Below, one piece after another: positions 40,671 through 49,344 of a stretch of DNA of 64,000 nt (position 1 is the stretch's first letter; every line of letters begins with the position of its first letter). The translations under genes were made by a program, and so were the position numbers. The notes under the pieces are model-generated. The model saw only the letters and a program-made list of their open reading frames with translations, was not told where the DNA came from and searched no databases. Source of the stretch: Methylomagnum ishizawai (GTDB lineage: Bacteria > Pseudomonadota > Gammaproteobacteria > Methylococcales > Methylococcaceae); the NCBI RefSeq assembly GCF_019670005.1, contig NZ_AP019783.1:764501-828500 (forward strand). The letters are read 5' to 3'.

Positions 40671-41702
40671 ATGCTGCCCGAACACCACCGGCAATCGGCC
40701 TCCCTGCGCGCCCGTTTGATCCTGCCCGCCGGCCTGGTGCTGCTGGTGACCTTCGTCGGCACCCTGGGCTATGCCTGGCTGGGCCGCGAGCAGGGCGCGA
40801 CCGTCCTCGACGCCTTGTTCATGACCGTCATCACCATCACCACCATCGGCTACGGGGAGGTGATCCGGCTGGACGCGGCGGGCCGCATCTTCACCATGGG
40901 CGTCGCCATCACCGGCATCGGCAGCCTGTTCTACACCCTGACGGTCATCATGGACAACCTGGTCGGTAGCCGCCTGCTGGACCCTTTCGGAGAGAAAAAA
41001 ATGCAGCGCGAGGTGCAGAAGCTCAAGGAGCATATCATCATCGCCGGGTTGGGCCGGGTGGGGAAACAGGCCGCCGCCGAGTTGGAAGAGGCCAAGGTGC
41101 CGTTCATCATCGTCGATCCCAGGCCGGAGGTGCATGGCTACGCGGTGCAGCGCAATTATCTGTCGATACAGGGCGACGCCAGCGACGACGCGGTATTGGA
41201 ACAGGCCGGCATCTGCCGGGCCAAGGGCTTGATCGTGACCAGCGGCGACGACGCCAACAACCTCTATATCGTGCTGTCGGCGCGGGTGTTGCGGCCCGAT
41301 CTGTTCATCGTGTCGCGGGCGGTGGATGAATCCAGCGTGTCCAAGCTGATCCGGGCCGGGGCCAACCGCGCCATCAGTCCCTACGCCATCGGCGGGCGGC
41401 GCTTGGCGCATTTGATCCTCAGCCCCGCCGTGGTCGATTTCTTCGACACGGTGATCCGCAAGGGCGAGGAGAGCATCAACCTGGAGGGGATCGAGGTCCG
41501 CGCCGGCGCCCAGGCGGTGGGCCATAGCCTCGCCGGGTTGCAACTCCGGGAAAAGACCGGGGCGTCGGTCCTGGTGGTGATGCGCGGCAACCGGGTGTTG
41601 CCCAATCCCGAACCGGAATTGGTGCTGCACCCCGGCGACCGCCTGCTGGCCTTGGGCACGGTCGAGCAATTGGACCGGCTCGAAGCCTTGGTCGGGGAGT
41701 GA
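40671..41702 (+). CDS. Potassium channel with RCK (TrkA-N/TrkA-C) domains
   Basis: A 343-residue channel subunit. TM1 is near residues 16-36, the pore helix and filter TTIGYG lie at 57-62, TM2 near 75-97, then a cytoplasmic Rossmann-type RCK domain (HIIIAGLGRVGKQAA near residue 120) and a C-terminal TrkA-C domain (from about residue 255). It resembles MthK-type ligand-gated K+ channels. The 62-base gap after rsfS allows co-transcription. Confidence 0.92.
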   Translation: MLPEHHRQSASLRARLILPAGLVLLVTFVGTLGYAWLGREQGATVLDALFMTVITITTIGYGEVIRLDAAGRIFTMGVAITGIGSLFYTLTVIMDNLVGSRLLDPFGEKKMQREVQKLKEHIIIAGLGRVGKQAAAELEEAKVPFIIVDPRPEVHGYAVQRNYLSIQGDASDDAVLEQAGICRAKGLIVTSGDDANNLYIVLSARVLRPDLFIVSRAVDESSVSKLIRAGANRAISPYAIGGRRLAHLILSPAVVDFFDTVIRKGEESINLEGIEVRAGAQAVGHSLAGLQLREKTGASVLVVMRGNRVLPNPEPELVLHPGDRLLALGTVEQLDRLEALVGE

Positions 41703-41711
41703 GTCCTTGGT

Positions 41712-42089
41712 TTATTCCGCCGCGCCCGGTCCCGCGAATTGGTGGGCGGCGACCGGGGTGCCGCCGATGAGATGTTCCTGGATGATGCGTTCGATCACCT
41801 CGGGCGTGCAGCCGCGATACCACACGCCTTCCGGGTAGACCACGGCGACCGGGCCTTCCATGCATACCCGGAGGCAATTGGCCTTGGTGCGGCCGATCCC
41901 GCCCGTGTCGTTCAATCCCAGTTCCTTCAGCCGCCGCTTCAGGTAGTCCCAGGATTCCAGCCCCGCCTCCAGGCCGCAGCATTTGGCCTTGTCCGGCCCC
42001 GCGCACAGGAAGATATGGTGTTTGAGTCCACCCAGGTTCAGGGTTTCCTTCATGGCCCGTAGTTCGGGGGAGATCGTCGCTTCGCTCAT
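41712..42089 (-). CDS. Thioredoxin-like [2Fe-2S] ferredoxin
   Basis: A 125-residue ferredoxin of the thioredoxin-like type. Probable cluster ligands are Cys29 ([12 protein letters not shown]), Cys37 or Cys38, Cys72 and Cys76 ([11 protein letters not shown]). It would act in electron transfer. It follows the cytochrome gene by 32 bases, so it may belong with the sulfite dehydrogenase, though similar ferredoxins occur in many contexts. Confidence 0.88.
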   Translation of the reverse strand: MSEATISPELRAMKETLNLGGLKHHIFLCAGPDKAKCCGLEAGLESWDYLKRRLKELGLNDTGGIGRTKANCLRVCMEGPVAVVYPEGVWYRGCTPEVIERIIQEHLIGGTPVAAHQFAGPGAAE

Positions 42090-42121
42090 GGTGGGTCTCT
42101 TGGGTTGGGGGAATATCCGGT

Positions 42122-42655
42122 TCAGGGGTGTTCGGGCCAGACGCGCTGGAAACCGTCGCGGTTGGGCATCTTGATCGCGGCCAGGGTTTTGGCGTCGAGC
42201 GTGGCCTGTGCGCCGAGCAGGCCGTTGAGATGCAGCAAGTAGGCGGTGACGGCGTAGACTTGGTTGTCGTCCAGGCTGCGCGGGGCGTCGATGGGCATGG
42301 CGCGGCGCACATAGTCGAAGACCGTGGTGGCATAGGGCCAATAGGCCCCGAGGGTGCGGTCGGGATGCGGGCTGTTGGGCGGCGATCCCCCGGCCAGTTC
42401 CTCGGCGCTGCCGCCCACGCCCTGGGGGCCGTGGCAGCCGGCGCAGCGGCTGGCGTAGAGGGCCTTGCCTGCGGCCACCGTGCCCTGGCCGGGCGGAAGT
42501 CCGCTGCCGTCCGGGAAGACGTTGATGTCCTGGGCGGCGATTTCCTGCGGGGTGGCGGGGCGGCCCAGTTCCGGGCCTTCGGGCGCGGCCTGGGCCGGGT
42601 CCACCCATAGCGATGCCGACACCAGGGCCGCCGCTAGCCGCTTAGGCGTAGACAT
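42122..42655 (-). CDS. Exported cytochrome c, SoxD/SorB-like
   Basis: A 177-residue mono-heme cytochrome c with signal peptide (to about residue 23) and heme site CAGCH at 71-75; a methionine in RRAMPIDAP near residue 120 is the likely distal ligand. The C-terminal tail [13 protein letters not shown] matches SoxD-type cytochromes. It overlaps the molybdoenzyme gene by 14 bases and would accept its electrons in the periplasm. Confidence 0.88.
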   Translation of the reverse strand: MSTPKRLAAALVSASLWVDPAQAAPEGPELGRPATPQEIAAQDINVFPDGSGLPPGQGTVAAGKALYASRCAGCHGPQGVGGSAEELAGGSPPNSPHPDRTLGAYWPYATTVFDYVRRAMPIDAPRSLDDNQVYAVTAYLLHLNGLLGAQATLDAKTLAAIKMPNRDGFQRVWPEHP

Positions 42656-43913
42656 GGCTGAGGCTCCCGTCGGCGGCCACCGCCCAGGCGACGATGGCGT
42701 TGTAATGGAAATAGCCATTGCGGCCGCGCTCGTCGACGAGGACCGCCCGTTCCGGTTGGACATAGCCGGTTTCGTCCACGGCCCGGCTTTTCAGCACCAA
42801 AGGCTGGCCGCTCCAGCGCCAGGGCAGGCGGAAACGGGTGAAGCATTGCGGCAGTACCGGCTCCTGTAACGCGGCCTCGGCCCAACTCTTGCCCCCGTCG
42901 GCGGAAACCTCCACCCGCTTGATTTTGCCCCGCCCGCTCCAGGCCAGCCCACTGATTTGATACAGCCCCGGTCCCCGCAACCTGTGGCCTGGCGAGGGAT
43001 GGGTGATGAAGGATTTGGCCTCCATGACGAAGCTGAATTGCCGGGCGATGCCCGAAGGTTGCGGTTCGGTGTACTGGGCGGTTTCGTTGCGGGCCATGGC
43101 CGGCTCCTTCGCGGCTTGCAGGCGGCGCAGCCATTTGACGTTCAGCACCGCTTCCCAGCCGGGCAGGATGATCCTGATGGGATAGCCATTTTCCGGGCGG
43201 AGGCGCTCGCCGTTCTGGTAGAGGGCGACCAGGGCGTCGTCCAGGGCTTTTTCCACCGGGAGGCTTATGTCGAGGGCGGCGGCGTCGGCCCCTTCGGCGA
43301 TCAGCCAGCGGGCTTCGGGCAGGAGTCCGGCTTCGTCCAGCAGGGTCGCCAAGGGTACGCCGGTCCATTCGCTGCACGAGGCCAGCCCGTGGAAATAACC
43401 CACCGGGGTTTGGATCGGCTCCGCGTGCCAGCCCGCGTTGCTGTTGCCGCCGCATTCGACGAAGCACAGCCGCGACACCAAGGGATAGCGCAGCAAATCG
43501 TCCACGCCGAAGCTCAGGGGGTTTTTGACCAGGCCATGGATGAGCAGGCGGTGCTGGTCCGGGTCGATGCGCGGCACGCCGTTGTGGTGGCGCTCGAAAT
43601 GCAGGCCGTTGGGCGTGACCATGCCTTCCAGCCGGTGCAGCGGGGTCCAGGAGATGCCGTTGCCGGGCGCGCCCGGATTGGCGGAAATCCAGCGGATGGT
43701 GGCCTGCTCGGACGGCGAGGGCTGGCCGTAGTTGCTGAAGGGCGCGCCCGGTGTTCTCATCCAGGGCGGCGGTTCCTCGCCCGCCATGGCCTCGAAACCA
43801 GCCCAGGCGAGGCCGGCCCCCAGGCTTTGCCGCAGGAATAGGCGGCGGTCCAGCAAGCCACCGGCGGCGACCGGGGCCCAGGCGTCGGGGTCGGGTGTAT
43901 GGGGGTGTGGCAT
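42642..43913 (-). CDS. Sulfite dehydrogenase (SoxC-like molybdoenzyme)
   Basis: A 423-residue enzyme of the sulfite oxidase family. A Tat signal (DRRLFLRQSLGAG, residues 22-34) directs export. The molybdopterin cysteine is Cys154 in FVECGGNSN; the N-terminal oxidoreductase domain is followed by a dimerisation domain (from about residue 310, RGPGLYQISGLAWSGRG). With the adjacent cytochrome it forms a SoxCD/SorAB-type pair for oxidising sulfite or protein-bound sulfane sulfur; soxXYZAB genes are not in the window. Confidence 0.9.
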   Translation of the reverse strand: MPHPHTPDPDAWAPVAAGGLLDRRLFLRQSLGAGLAWAGFEAMAGEEPPPWMRTPGAPFSNYGQPSPSEQATIRWISANPGAPGNGISWTPLHRLEGMVTPNGLHFERHHNGVPRIDPDQHRLLIHGLVKNPLSFGVDDLLRYPLVSRLCFVECGGNSNAGWHAEPIQTPVGYFHGLASCSEWTGVPLATLLDEAGLLPEARWLIAEGADAAALDISLPVEKALDDALVALYQNGERLRPENGYPIRIILPGWEAVLNVKWLRRLQAAKEPAMARNETAQYTEPQPSGIARQFSFVMEAKSFITHPSPGHRLRGPGLYQISGLAWSGRGKIKRVEVSADGGKSWAEAALQEPVLPQCFTRFRLPWRWSGQPLVLKSRAVDETGYVQPERAVLVDERGRNGYFHYNAIVAWAVAADGSLSHVYA

Positions 43914-44586
43914 CGCGTTTCCCTGGGAATGGGTGGTCGCGCGGATATTAACCGATTTTCGCGTGCCTACGCGCGGGGGCATGGGGCTTTGGAAGGATGG
44001 GGCGGAAAGGGCGGCGGTACCGGCCACCCTTTCCTATTCCTACGTTGGAGGCTTTATCCTGTGGGCGATAAAGCGCGGGGGACACGAAACAATTATTCGC
44101 TACAAGGAACGTTTTAATCCCTTCTTGCTCAGGTCTTGGGGCGATGGCCGGGCCGGGGGTAACGGAGACCCAAATTAACAATGCGCTGGTCTTAATCCCT
44201 TCTTCTTCAGGTCTCGATTCGCGCCAGGGGCATGAAAAACCGAGTCAAAACCGACGGCGGTATTAATGCCTTCTTCATCAGGCCCAACGGCAAAGGTCGC
44301 GCAAACTAAATGTCCAAGCCGAAGATGGTCGTAATCCCTGCTTGATCAGGTCGTGGCTTCGGCGTGGCGGGGGACCGGCCCGGCTCATTCCCAACGTTGC
44401 TCGCATGGCCGCCCGCTGGGGACGGGCCGGTGATAAGCATAACCGAGCCGGGCGGATCGGTAAATCCTGAAAATACATCGGGCCGGGTTCGGAAAATACC
44501 GCACGGGCCATCCCGCTTCTCCATTACAATGCCCGCCGCCATCGCTTATCAACCAGGACGCAAGCAAGATTCCGGGAGGTTCCGCC
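43914..44586. other. Non-coding region holding CRISPR-like repeats
   Basis: A 673-base region between the sulfite dehydrogenase gene and a small exported protein. GCTTTATC (44051-44058) and GATAAAGC (44067-44074) form a perfect hairpin just before a set of four spaced repeats (44111-44363). No cas gene or reliable open frame is present. Confidence 0.6.
44111..44363. CRISPR. Degenerate orphan CRISPR-like array (four repeats)
   Basis: Four related units begin at 44111, 44189, 44260 and 44328. Each has GTNTTAATCCCTTCTT, two variable bases, then TCAGGTC, with 1-4 mismatches per unit (unit 3 has TCAGGCC, unit 4 has GTCGTAATCCCTGCTT). Starts are 78, 71 and 68 bases apart, as expected for repeats of about 36 bases and spacers of about 32-42. 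Sequences between them are unrelated. No cas genes are within the window, so this looks like a decayed or solitary array. Confidence 0.6.
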
Positions 44587-44985
44587 ATGCGTATGAATAT
44601 CGTGTTGGGATTGGCATCCCTGCTGGCGGTGGGCACCGTGCCATCCGCCGCGTTCGGCTTCGCGGTCGGCCATCATGGTGGCATCATCCTCGATTGCACC
44701 GCGCCGGTGTTCTTCGAGGAGTCGCCGCCCAAGGACGCCAAGGTGGCCGCGTTCGACCGGTTTTCGTTCACCGCCTCCGACGACACCGACCCCGAGACCC
44801 TCAAGGCCTGGGTCAACGCCCAACCCGTCGAGATTACCATCACGCCCCAGCCCAGTGGCCGCTTGACGGTGGCGGGCAAGCTGGCCCAGCCCCTCACCCA
44901 GGGCAAGGCCTGGATCAAGGCCACCGGCGTCAGCCACGATGGTTGCGACCAACTCCACACCTGGAATGTCTACATCGCCCCCTGA
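44587..44985 (+). CDS. Small exported protein of unknown function
   Basis: A 132-residue protein with signal peptide (MRMNIVLGLASLLAVGTVPSA) and a beta-rich mature domain. Two cysteines (37 and about 119) could form a disulfide linking the two ends. FFEESPPKDAKVAAFDRFSFTASDDTDP resembles Ig-like or CopC-like segments, but the copper-binding histidines of CopC are not clear. GGGAGG lies before the start. No family recognised. Confidence 0.65.
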   Translation: MRMNIVLGLASLLAVGTVPSAAFGFAVGHHGGIILDCTAPVFFEESPPKDAKVAAFDRFSFTASDDTDPETLKAWVNAQPVEITITPQPSGRLTVAGKLAQPLTQGKAWIKATGVSHDGCDQLHTWNVYIAP

Positions 44986-45064
44986 GCCGCGCTTAAAACC
45001 CATGGCGCCGAGAGGGCCGCGACCGGTCGAAGCGTTCTGGAAGGGCGGACTTCGGTTCTAGTCC

Positions 45065-46396
45065 ATGTTGATCAGGCTATTTTGGGTCCCCAAAACCGGC
45101 AGGTCCGGCTGTCCCGCCGGGTTCGCCGCCGCGATCCGGTGGCGGCGCGCGGCCCGCGCTTGCCTATTCGCGGTCTTGGGATTCTTCCTGCTGGCCTGCG
45201 TGTTGCTGGGCTTGGTGTTGCAGGCCGAACCCCTGCTCGAACCCGGCTCCCAGCCCGCCCAGCGTTATTTCGCCCGGACCCGCGGCCTGATCCGGGAGAC
45301 CGTCCACGCCGGCGATAACAGCGGGAAAACGCTGGTCCTCACCGCCGACGACCTGACCGCCGCCGCCAATTTCGCCATCCTCCGCAAGAAGCTGGAAGGC
45401 CGCGCCGAGTGCCGCATCGAGGGCCGCCGCCTGAACCTGACCGCCAGCGTCCGCCTGCCTTTCCGCGCCTTCAAACTGTTCCTCAACCTCCGTGTGATCG
45501 CCGACGACGCCCGGCCCCAGGCCATCATCAAGCGGCTGAAGCTGGGGCGGCTCAGTATCCCCGCGCCCTTGACCGGCTGGCTGTTGCGCGGCCTGTTGCA
45601 TTGGACGCCGCTGGCCCGCTACAGCCGGGTCGGCGAGCGCTTGGTCGAGCAGGTCCGCATCCAGGACGATGGCCGTCTGGCCCTGGTCCTCAACTGGAAC
45701 CGGGACGCCCTGGCGCAGGCCGAGGGGTTGATCACCGATCTGGCGGACAAGGAGCGGCTCCTGGCCTATCACGACAAACTGGCGGAGGTGGTGGGCCAAC
45801 CCAACCTCAAGCGTTTCGTGCGGCTGGGTGCGTTGTTCCAGCCCTTGTTCGCGCTGGCCAAAGCCCGCTCCCAGGACGATAACGATCCGGTGGCCGAGAA
45901 CCGCGCCTTGATCTTCGTGCTGGGGGCCTATGTCAATGGCCGGAGCCTGGCGGCGGCTTTGTCGCCGCTGTCGGCCAAGCCCGCCCATCTCGGGGTGTTG
46001 TTGAACCGCCGCATCGATACCGCCCAGCATTTCATGGGCTCGGCCAGCATCGCCACGGCGGGGCACGGCACCCTGGTCGATATGATCGGGCTGGCGAAGG
46101 AGATGAACGACACCCACGACGGCAGCGGTTTCAGTTTCATCGATTTGGCGGCGGACCAGGCCGGGGCGCTGTTCGGCATGACGGCGGTGCGTTCGGCGGA
46201 GAAGGCCCGTAGGTTCCAGGAGGTGTTGAGCCAGAGCAACGACGAGGGCTTGTTCATGCCGGCCATCCGGGATTTGCCGGAGAACCTGAGCCCCGAGGCG
46301 TTCGCGGCGCGGTTCAAGGAGGTCGATAGCCCTGAATTCCAGGCCATGAAGGCGGGGATCGAGGAGCGCATCCTGGCTTGCCCGGTGTATCGGTAG
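45065..46396 (+). CDS. Membrane-anchored protein of unknown function
   Basis: A 443-residue protein with a basic N-terminus and one membrane helix near residues 32-53, then a large soluble, probably periplasmic domain. Segments such as VLTADDLTAAANFAIL and DNDPVAENRALIFVLGAYVNGR suggest a conserved family, but I cannot name it. The stop codon TAG is the first three bases of palindromic repeat copy C. Confidence 0.72.
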   Translation: MLIRLFWVPKTGRSGCPAGFAAAIRWRRAARACLFAVLGFFLLACVLLGLVLQAEPLLEPGSQPAQRYFARTRGLIRETVHAGDNSGKTLVLTADDLTAAANFAILRKKLEGRAECRIEGRRLNLTASVRLPFRAFKLFLNLRVIADDARPQAIIKRLKLGRLSIPAPLTGWLLRGLLHWTPLARYSRVGERLVEQVRIQDDGRLALVLNWNRDALAQAEGLITDLADKERLLAYHDKLAEVVGQPNLKRFVRLGALFQPLFALAKARSQDDNDPVAENRALIFVLGAYVNGRSLAAALSPLSAKPAHLGVLLNRRIDTAQHFMGSASIATAGHGTLVDMIGLAKEMNDTHDGSGFSFIDLAADQAGALFGMTAVRSAEKARRFQEVLSQSNDEGLFMPAIRDLPENLSPEAFAARFKEVDSPEFQAMKAGIEERILACPVYR

Positions 46397-46425
46397 CCCG
46401 GATTCCACCGCCGTATCCGGGTTGG
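46394..46425. repeat. REP-like palindromic repeat, copy C
   Basis: TAGCCCGGATTCC is followed after seven bases by the imperfect partner TATCCGGGTT. As in copy B, its TAG is the stop codon of the upstream gene. Confidence 0.6.
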
Positions 46426-46441
46426 GGGCGGCGTGGCGGCC

Positions 46442-47077
46442 TCAGGCGGTTTTGCGGGCCGTCACCCATTTCACGCTGTAATCCAGCAGGAAGAACAGCA
46501 CCGCCGCCAGGGCGCAATATTTCCCGAGTTCCGCCAGGTCGGCCCGGATCGCGCCCGCGCCCATGAGGCTGGCGGTCACGCCCAGCGGCAGGAAGCCCAG
46601 GAAACTGCCGATCCAGAAATCCCGGTGCGTGACCGGGCTCCAGCCCAGCAAGATATCGTTGTACAGGCCGCTGATCGGCAATTGCCGCACCAGCAGCACC
46701 GACCACCAGCCCCGGCCCACCGGCACGGTGATGGTTTTGAGCTTGGGATATTTCTGCAATAGGCGCTCCGGGGCGATCCGCCGCGCCAGCAGGAACACCC
46801 CGTAAGCGCCCAGCAAGGTGCCGAAGTGGCTGAGGACGAAGCCCCAGCCGAAACCGAAGCTCCATCCCGCCAGGAAGCAGAACAACAGCCGCGGCGCCCC
46901 CAGCCCGGTCAGGAGGGCGGAGGCCAGGAAGAACACCGCCGGCGCGGCCAGCCCGGTGGCGGCGAGTTGGGCCTTGACCTGGGAGCCCAGGAGCAGCCAG
47001 TCCTTGGGCAGCGCGAGCAGGAGGGCGAGGCTCGCGCCGAGGGCGAGGCAGAGCAGCAGGGCGGATAGGAATTTCAT
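46442..47077 (-). CDS. TVP38/TMEM64 (DedA-like) membrane protein
   Basis: A 211-residue polytopic protein with about five membrane segments. The core GAPRLLFCFLAGWSFGFGWGFVLSHFGTLLGA near residue 72 and RQLPISGLYNDILLGW near residue 142 match the VTT domain family. Some members flip lipids across membranes. The start at 47077 opens the first helix; the gene stands alone. Confidence 0.88.
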   Translation of the reverse strand: MKFLSALLLCLALGASLALLLALPKDWLLLGSQVKAQLAATGLAAPAVFFLASALLTGLGAPRLLFCFLAGWSFGFGWGFVLSHFGTLLGAYGVFLLARRIAPERLLQKYPKLKTITVPVGRGWWSVLLVRQLPISGLYNDILLGWSPVTHRDFWIGSFLGFLPLGVTASLMGAGAIRADLAELGKYCALAAVLFFLLDYSVKWVTARKTA

Positions 47078-47164
47078 GCGGGAGGGATTCCGGGATGGAT
47101 GGGGGAGGACCATGCTAAGGCGCGGACTCCGCGTCCTGGAATGGGCCGCGCATAGACGCAGCGT

Positions 47165-47998
47165 TCACAGCGAGGAAAGGGCGGCGGCGGAACTGGCGGG
47201 GCCGGCCACGCCGACTTCCTTGCAGACCTCGGAGAACTCCTTCTTCCAGGGGTCTTTGTTATAGCCCCAATCGCCCTCGCCGAGCAGTTTCAGGCCCAGG
47301 GCCAGTTCTTTTTGCACCTGATCGACGATGCCGTCGCCTTCCACCTCCCACAGGGCTTGGGCGTAGAACAGATGGTTGAGCGGATGGCCGGGATATTGGT
47401 CCCGCGCCCGCTTCAGGAGGTCCAGCGCCTTGTCGCCATCGCCGATCCCGGCGGGCCAGGGCGGGGCTTTGAGGTATAGCATCCCCAGGAGGCGCAGCGG
47501 CCCGCCGTCGTCCAGTTCCGGGCTGAGCTCCACCGCCCGCTTCATTTCGCGTTCCAGCCGGGACAGGTTCTGCGCGGCCAGGGCCACATCGTGGCGCACC
47601 GCCAGCCCGAGGTTGGCGGCGAGGTAATAATGCACCGCGCCCTTGTTTTCCCCGCCCAGGGCCAACGCCTTGTCGGAGAAGCGCACGCCTTCGGAAGCCA
47701 GTTTGACCTGCCGCTCGGGGTCGGTCTCGCGCTCGGCCAGGTGCAGGCACAGGCGGCTGCCCAGCGATGTCCGCAACAAGGCCGGGTCTTGGGTATCGCG
47801 CAGGGCTTCCAGGGCGCATTCCAGCGCGGGCGTGGCGCTGTGGGGGCCGAGTTGGGTTTGGCGGGCGGCGAGGCTGGCGGTGGTTTCCTTGGGACAGGCG
47901 GCGGGATGTTCGAAGCGCACCACATCGCGGTTGAGCCGGGCGCAGCCCCCGGACAACGCCGCCAGCGCCAAGGCGGAAAGCAACGATAGCGGGCGCAA
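47165..47998 (-). CDS. TatT-like TPR lipoprotein
   Basis: A 277-residue lipoprotein. The start is probably TTG 47998, four bases after the upstream stop and behind an AGGGGAAA ribosome binding site; ATG starts further up would sit inside the preceding gene. The signal ends at LSGGC (lipobox). The mature part is helical and TPR-like, with IGDGDKALDLLKRARDQYPGHPLNHLFYAQAL near its end, resembling the TatT component seen beside some TRAP-type transporters. It is coupled to the PhnD-like gene, which suggests a shared transport role. Confidence 0.75.
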   Translation of the reverse strand: MRPLSLLSALALAALSGGCARLNRDVVRFEHPAACPKETTASLAARQTQLGPHSATPALECALEALRDTQDPALLRTSLGSRLCLHLAERETDPERQVKLASEGVRFSDKALALGGENKGAVHYYLAANLGLAVRHDVALAAQNLSRLEREMKRAVELSPELDDGGPLRLLGMLYLKAPPWPAGIGDGDKALDLLKRARDQYPGHPLNHLFYAQALWEVEGDGIVDQVQKELALGLKLLGEGDWGYNKDPWKKEFSEVCKEVGVAGPASSAAALSSL

Positions 47999-48002
47999 GG
48001 TG

Positions 48003-48857
48003 TTATTTCCCCTGGTTCCACAACTCGACCATGGGCGCGATGCGGCGCTCGTCGGCGGCGACGAAGGCATCCACGCCGAACAATTCGCACAGCTTCTTGC
48101 CCTCGGTGTCGGTGCACATGCCTTCCAGGGCCTGGGTGAAACGGGCGCGGTCTTCCGCCGTGGTGGCCTTGCCGTCGGCCACCAGCCCCATCAGAGGGAT
48201 GTCCTCCGAGGTGAAGACGGCGTCCACCGGGTTTTTCAAAGGCAGGGCGGAGAGCCCCGCGTATTGCTGTTCGTTGAGGATCACCGCGTCCAATTCGCCG
48301 CCATCGAGCGAGCGCAAGGCCCGGATGGCTTGGCGCGAGGGTTTGAGATCGAAATCCTGCAAGGGTTGTTTCCCGGCGAACACGATCTTGCCGATGAAAT
48401 CGGGTTCTTCCAGCACGGTGCCGCCCAGGGATTTGCCCTTGAGATCGGCCAGGGTTTGATATTTGCCGCGCTGGACCACGACCCGGTAGCGCTCGGCGGT
48501 GGCACCCTTGATCCTGGGTTGGACCAGGGGGATCAGGTGGTGGGCGGCTTGCGATTCCAGGAACAAGCCCAGCGAGGTGATCATGAAGCCGGGATGCTTG
48601 TCGGCCAGGAGTTGGCGGCATTCGGCGGCCTTGGCGGTGAAGACCGAATTCAGGCTGTTGGCGGGCCAGTGGCCGACCCGCTCCACCACCCGCAGCATGG
48701 AGGCCATGGCGGCGTTGGCGTCGTTCTCGTTGACCGGCCCGCCGGGATAGCAGACCACGATAGGGGTTTTGGTCGCGGCGGATTCGGCGGCGACCGCGAG
48801 GCAGGGAGCCAGCAAACCGGCCAGGAGGGCGGCGATCCGGTGAATTTTGCGCGTCAT
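48003..48857 (-). CDS. PhnD-like periplasmic substrate-binding protein
   Basis: A 284-residue protein with signal peptide (MTRKIHRIAALLAGLLAPCLAVAA) and a type-2 periplasmic binding fold: LADLKGKSLGGTVLEEPDFIGK near residue 138 and DAVILNEQQYAGL near residue 190 are typical of the PhnD/SsuA-like phosphate-phosphonate group. No ABC permease or ATPase genes are adjacent. The next gene on the strand is the TatT-like lipoprotein, and an RND-type transporter gene lies upstream. Confidence 0.8.
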   Translation of the reverse strand: MTRKIHRIAALLAGLLAPCLAVAAESAATKTPIVVCYPGGPVNENDANAAMASMLRVVERVGHWPANSLNSVFTAKAAECRQLLADKHPGFMITSLGLFLESQAAHHLIPLVQPRIKGATAERYRVVVQRGKYQTLADLKGKSLGGTVLEEPDFIGKIVFAGKQPLQDFDLKPSRQAIRALRSLDGGELDAVILNEQQYAGLSALPLKNPVDAVFTSEDIPLMGLVADGKATTAEDRARFTQALEGMCTDTEGKKLCELFGVDAFVAADERRIAPMVELWNQGK

Positions 48858-49344
48858 GGGGGGTTCCTCTCCGGTCATACAGGTCAAACGGACAACACTT
48901 GCGGTGGGCATGGGTCCGCGCCGCGGGGGTGGCGATGGCGCGTCGGGTATCTGGGCGTGCGCGGGCGTTTGGCGCGGGGTCCGGTGGTCTAGGTCGGGGT
49001 TTGCGGGGCCGGGGAGCGGCGGCGGGTTGCCTATCACCATCGGGCGGGAGCCGTCACGGGAAATGATAAAGCGGGGTATTTTAAAGGGTAAACGTTCAAA
49101 GTCGAGGAGGGCGGCGATTTTGGCGGTTTCCAAGGTGTGCATGGGGCTTCCTGCCAGGGTGGAAGGGGAGTGTTCCTTGCGTCGTCCGGGGGGTGTCCCG
49201 GCATGATAGCGGGAAACCGGCGTTTTGGGAGCGGGGGCGGGCGCCGGGTTCCATTGGTTGGATTGCGGGGGGCGGCGGCCCGGCTGCCGCAAGTTAAAGG
49301 GTGGGCATGGGGACATGCCCACCCGGATGGGCCGTATGCCCGCC
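48858..49344. other. Spacer between PhnD-like and HpnN-like genes
   Basis: A 487-base stretch without a convincing gene. On the minus strand an ATG at 49141, preceded by AGGAAG, opens in the frame of the PhnD-like gene and reads through without a stop; its first 35 codons have balanced composition, the rest is proline-rich and looks non-coding. The AT-rich part 49060-49110 may carry the promoter of the PhnD-like operon. Confidence 0.45.

Noticed and set aside
44049-44363. Reading the four repeats as a tRNA or riboswitch cluster
   Set aside because: The units lack cloverleaf pairing and are evenly spaced with unrelated intervening sequence, which fits a CRISPR-like pattern better.
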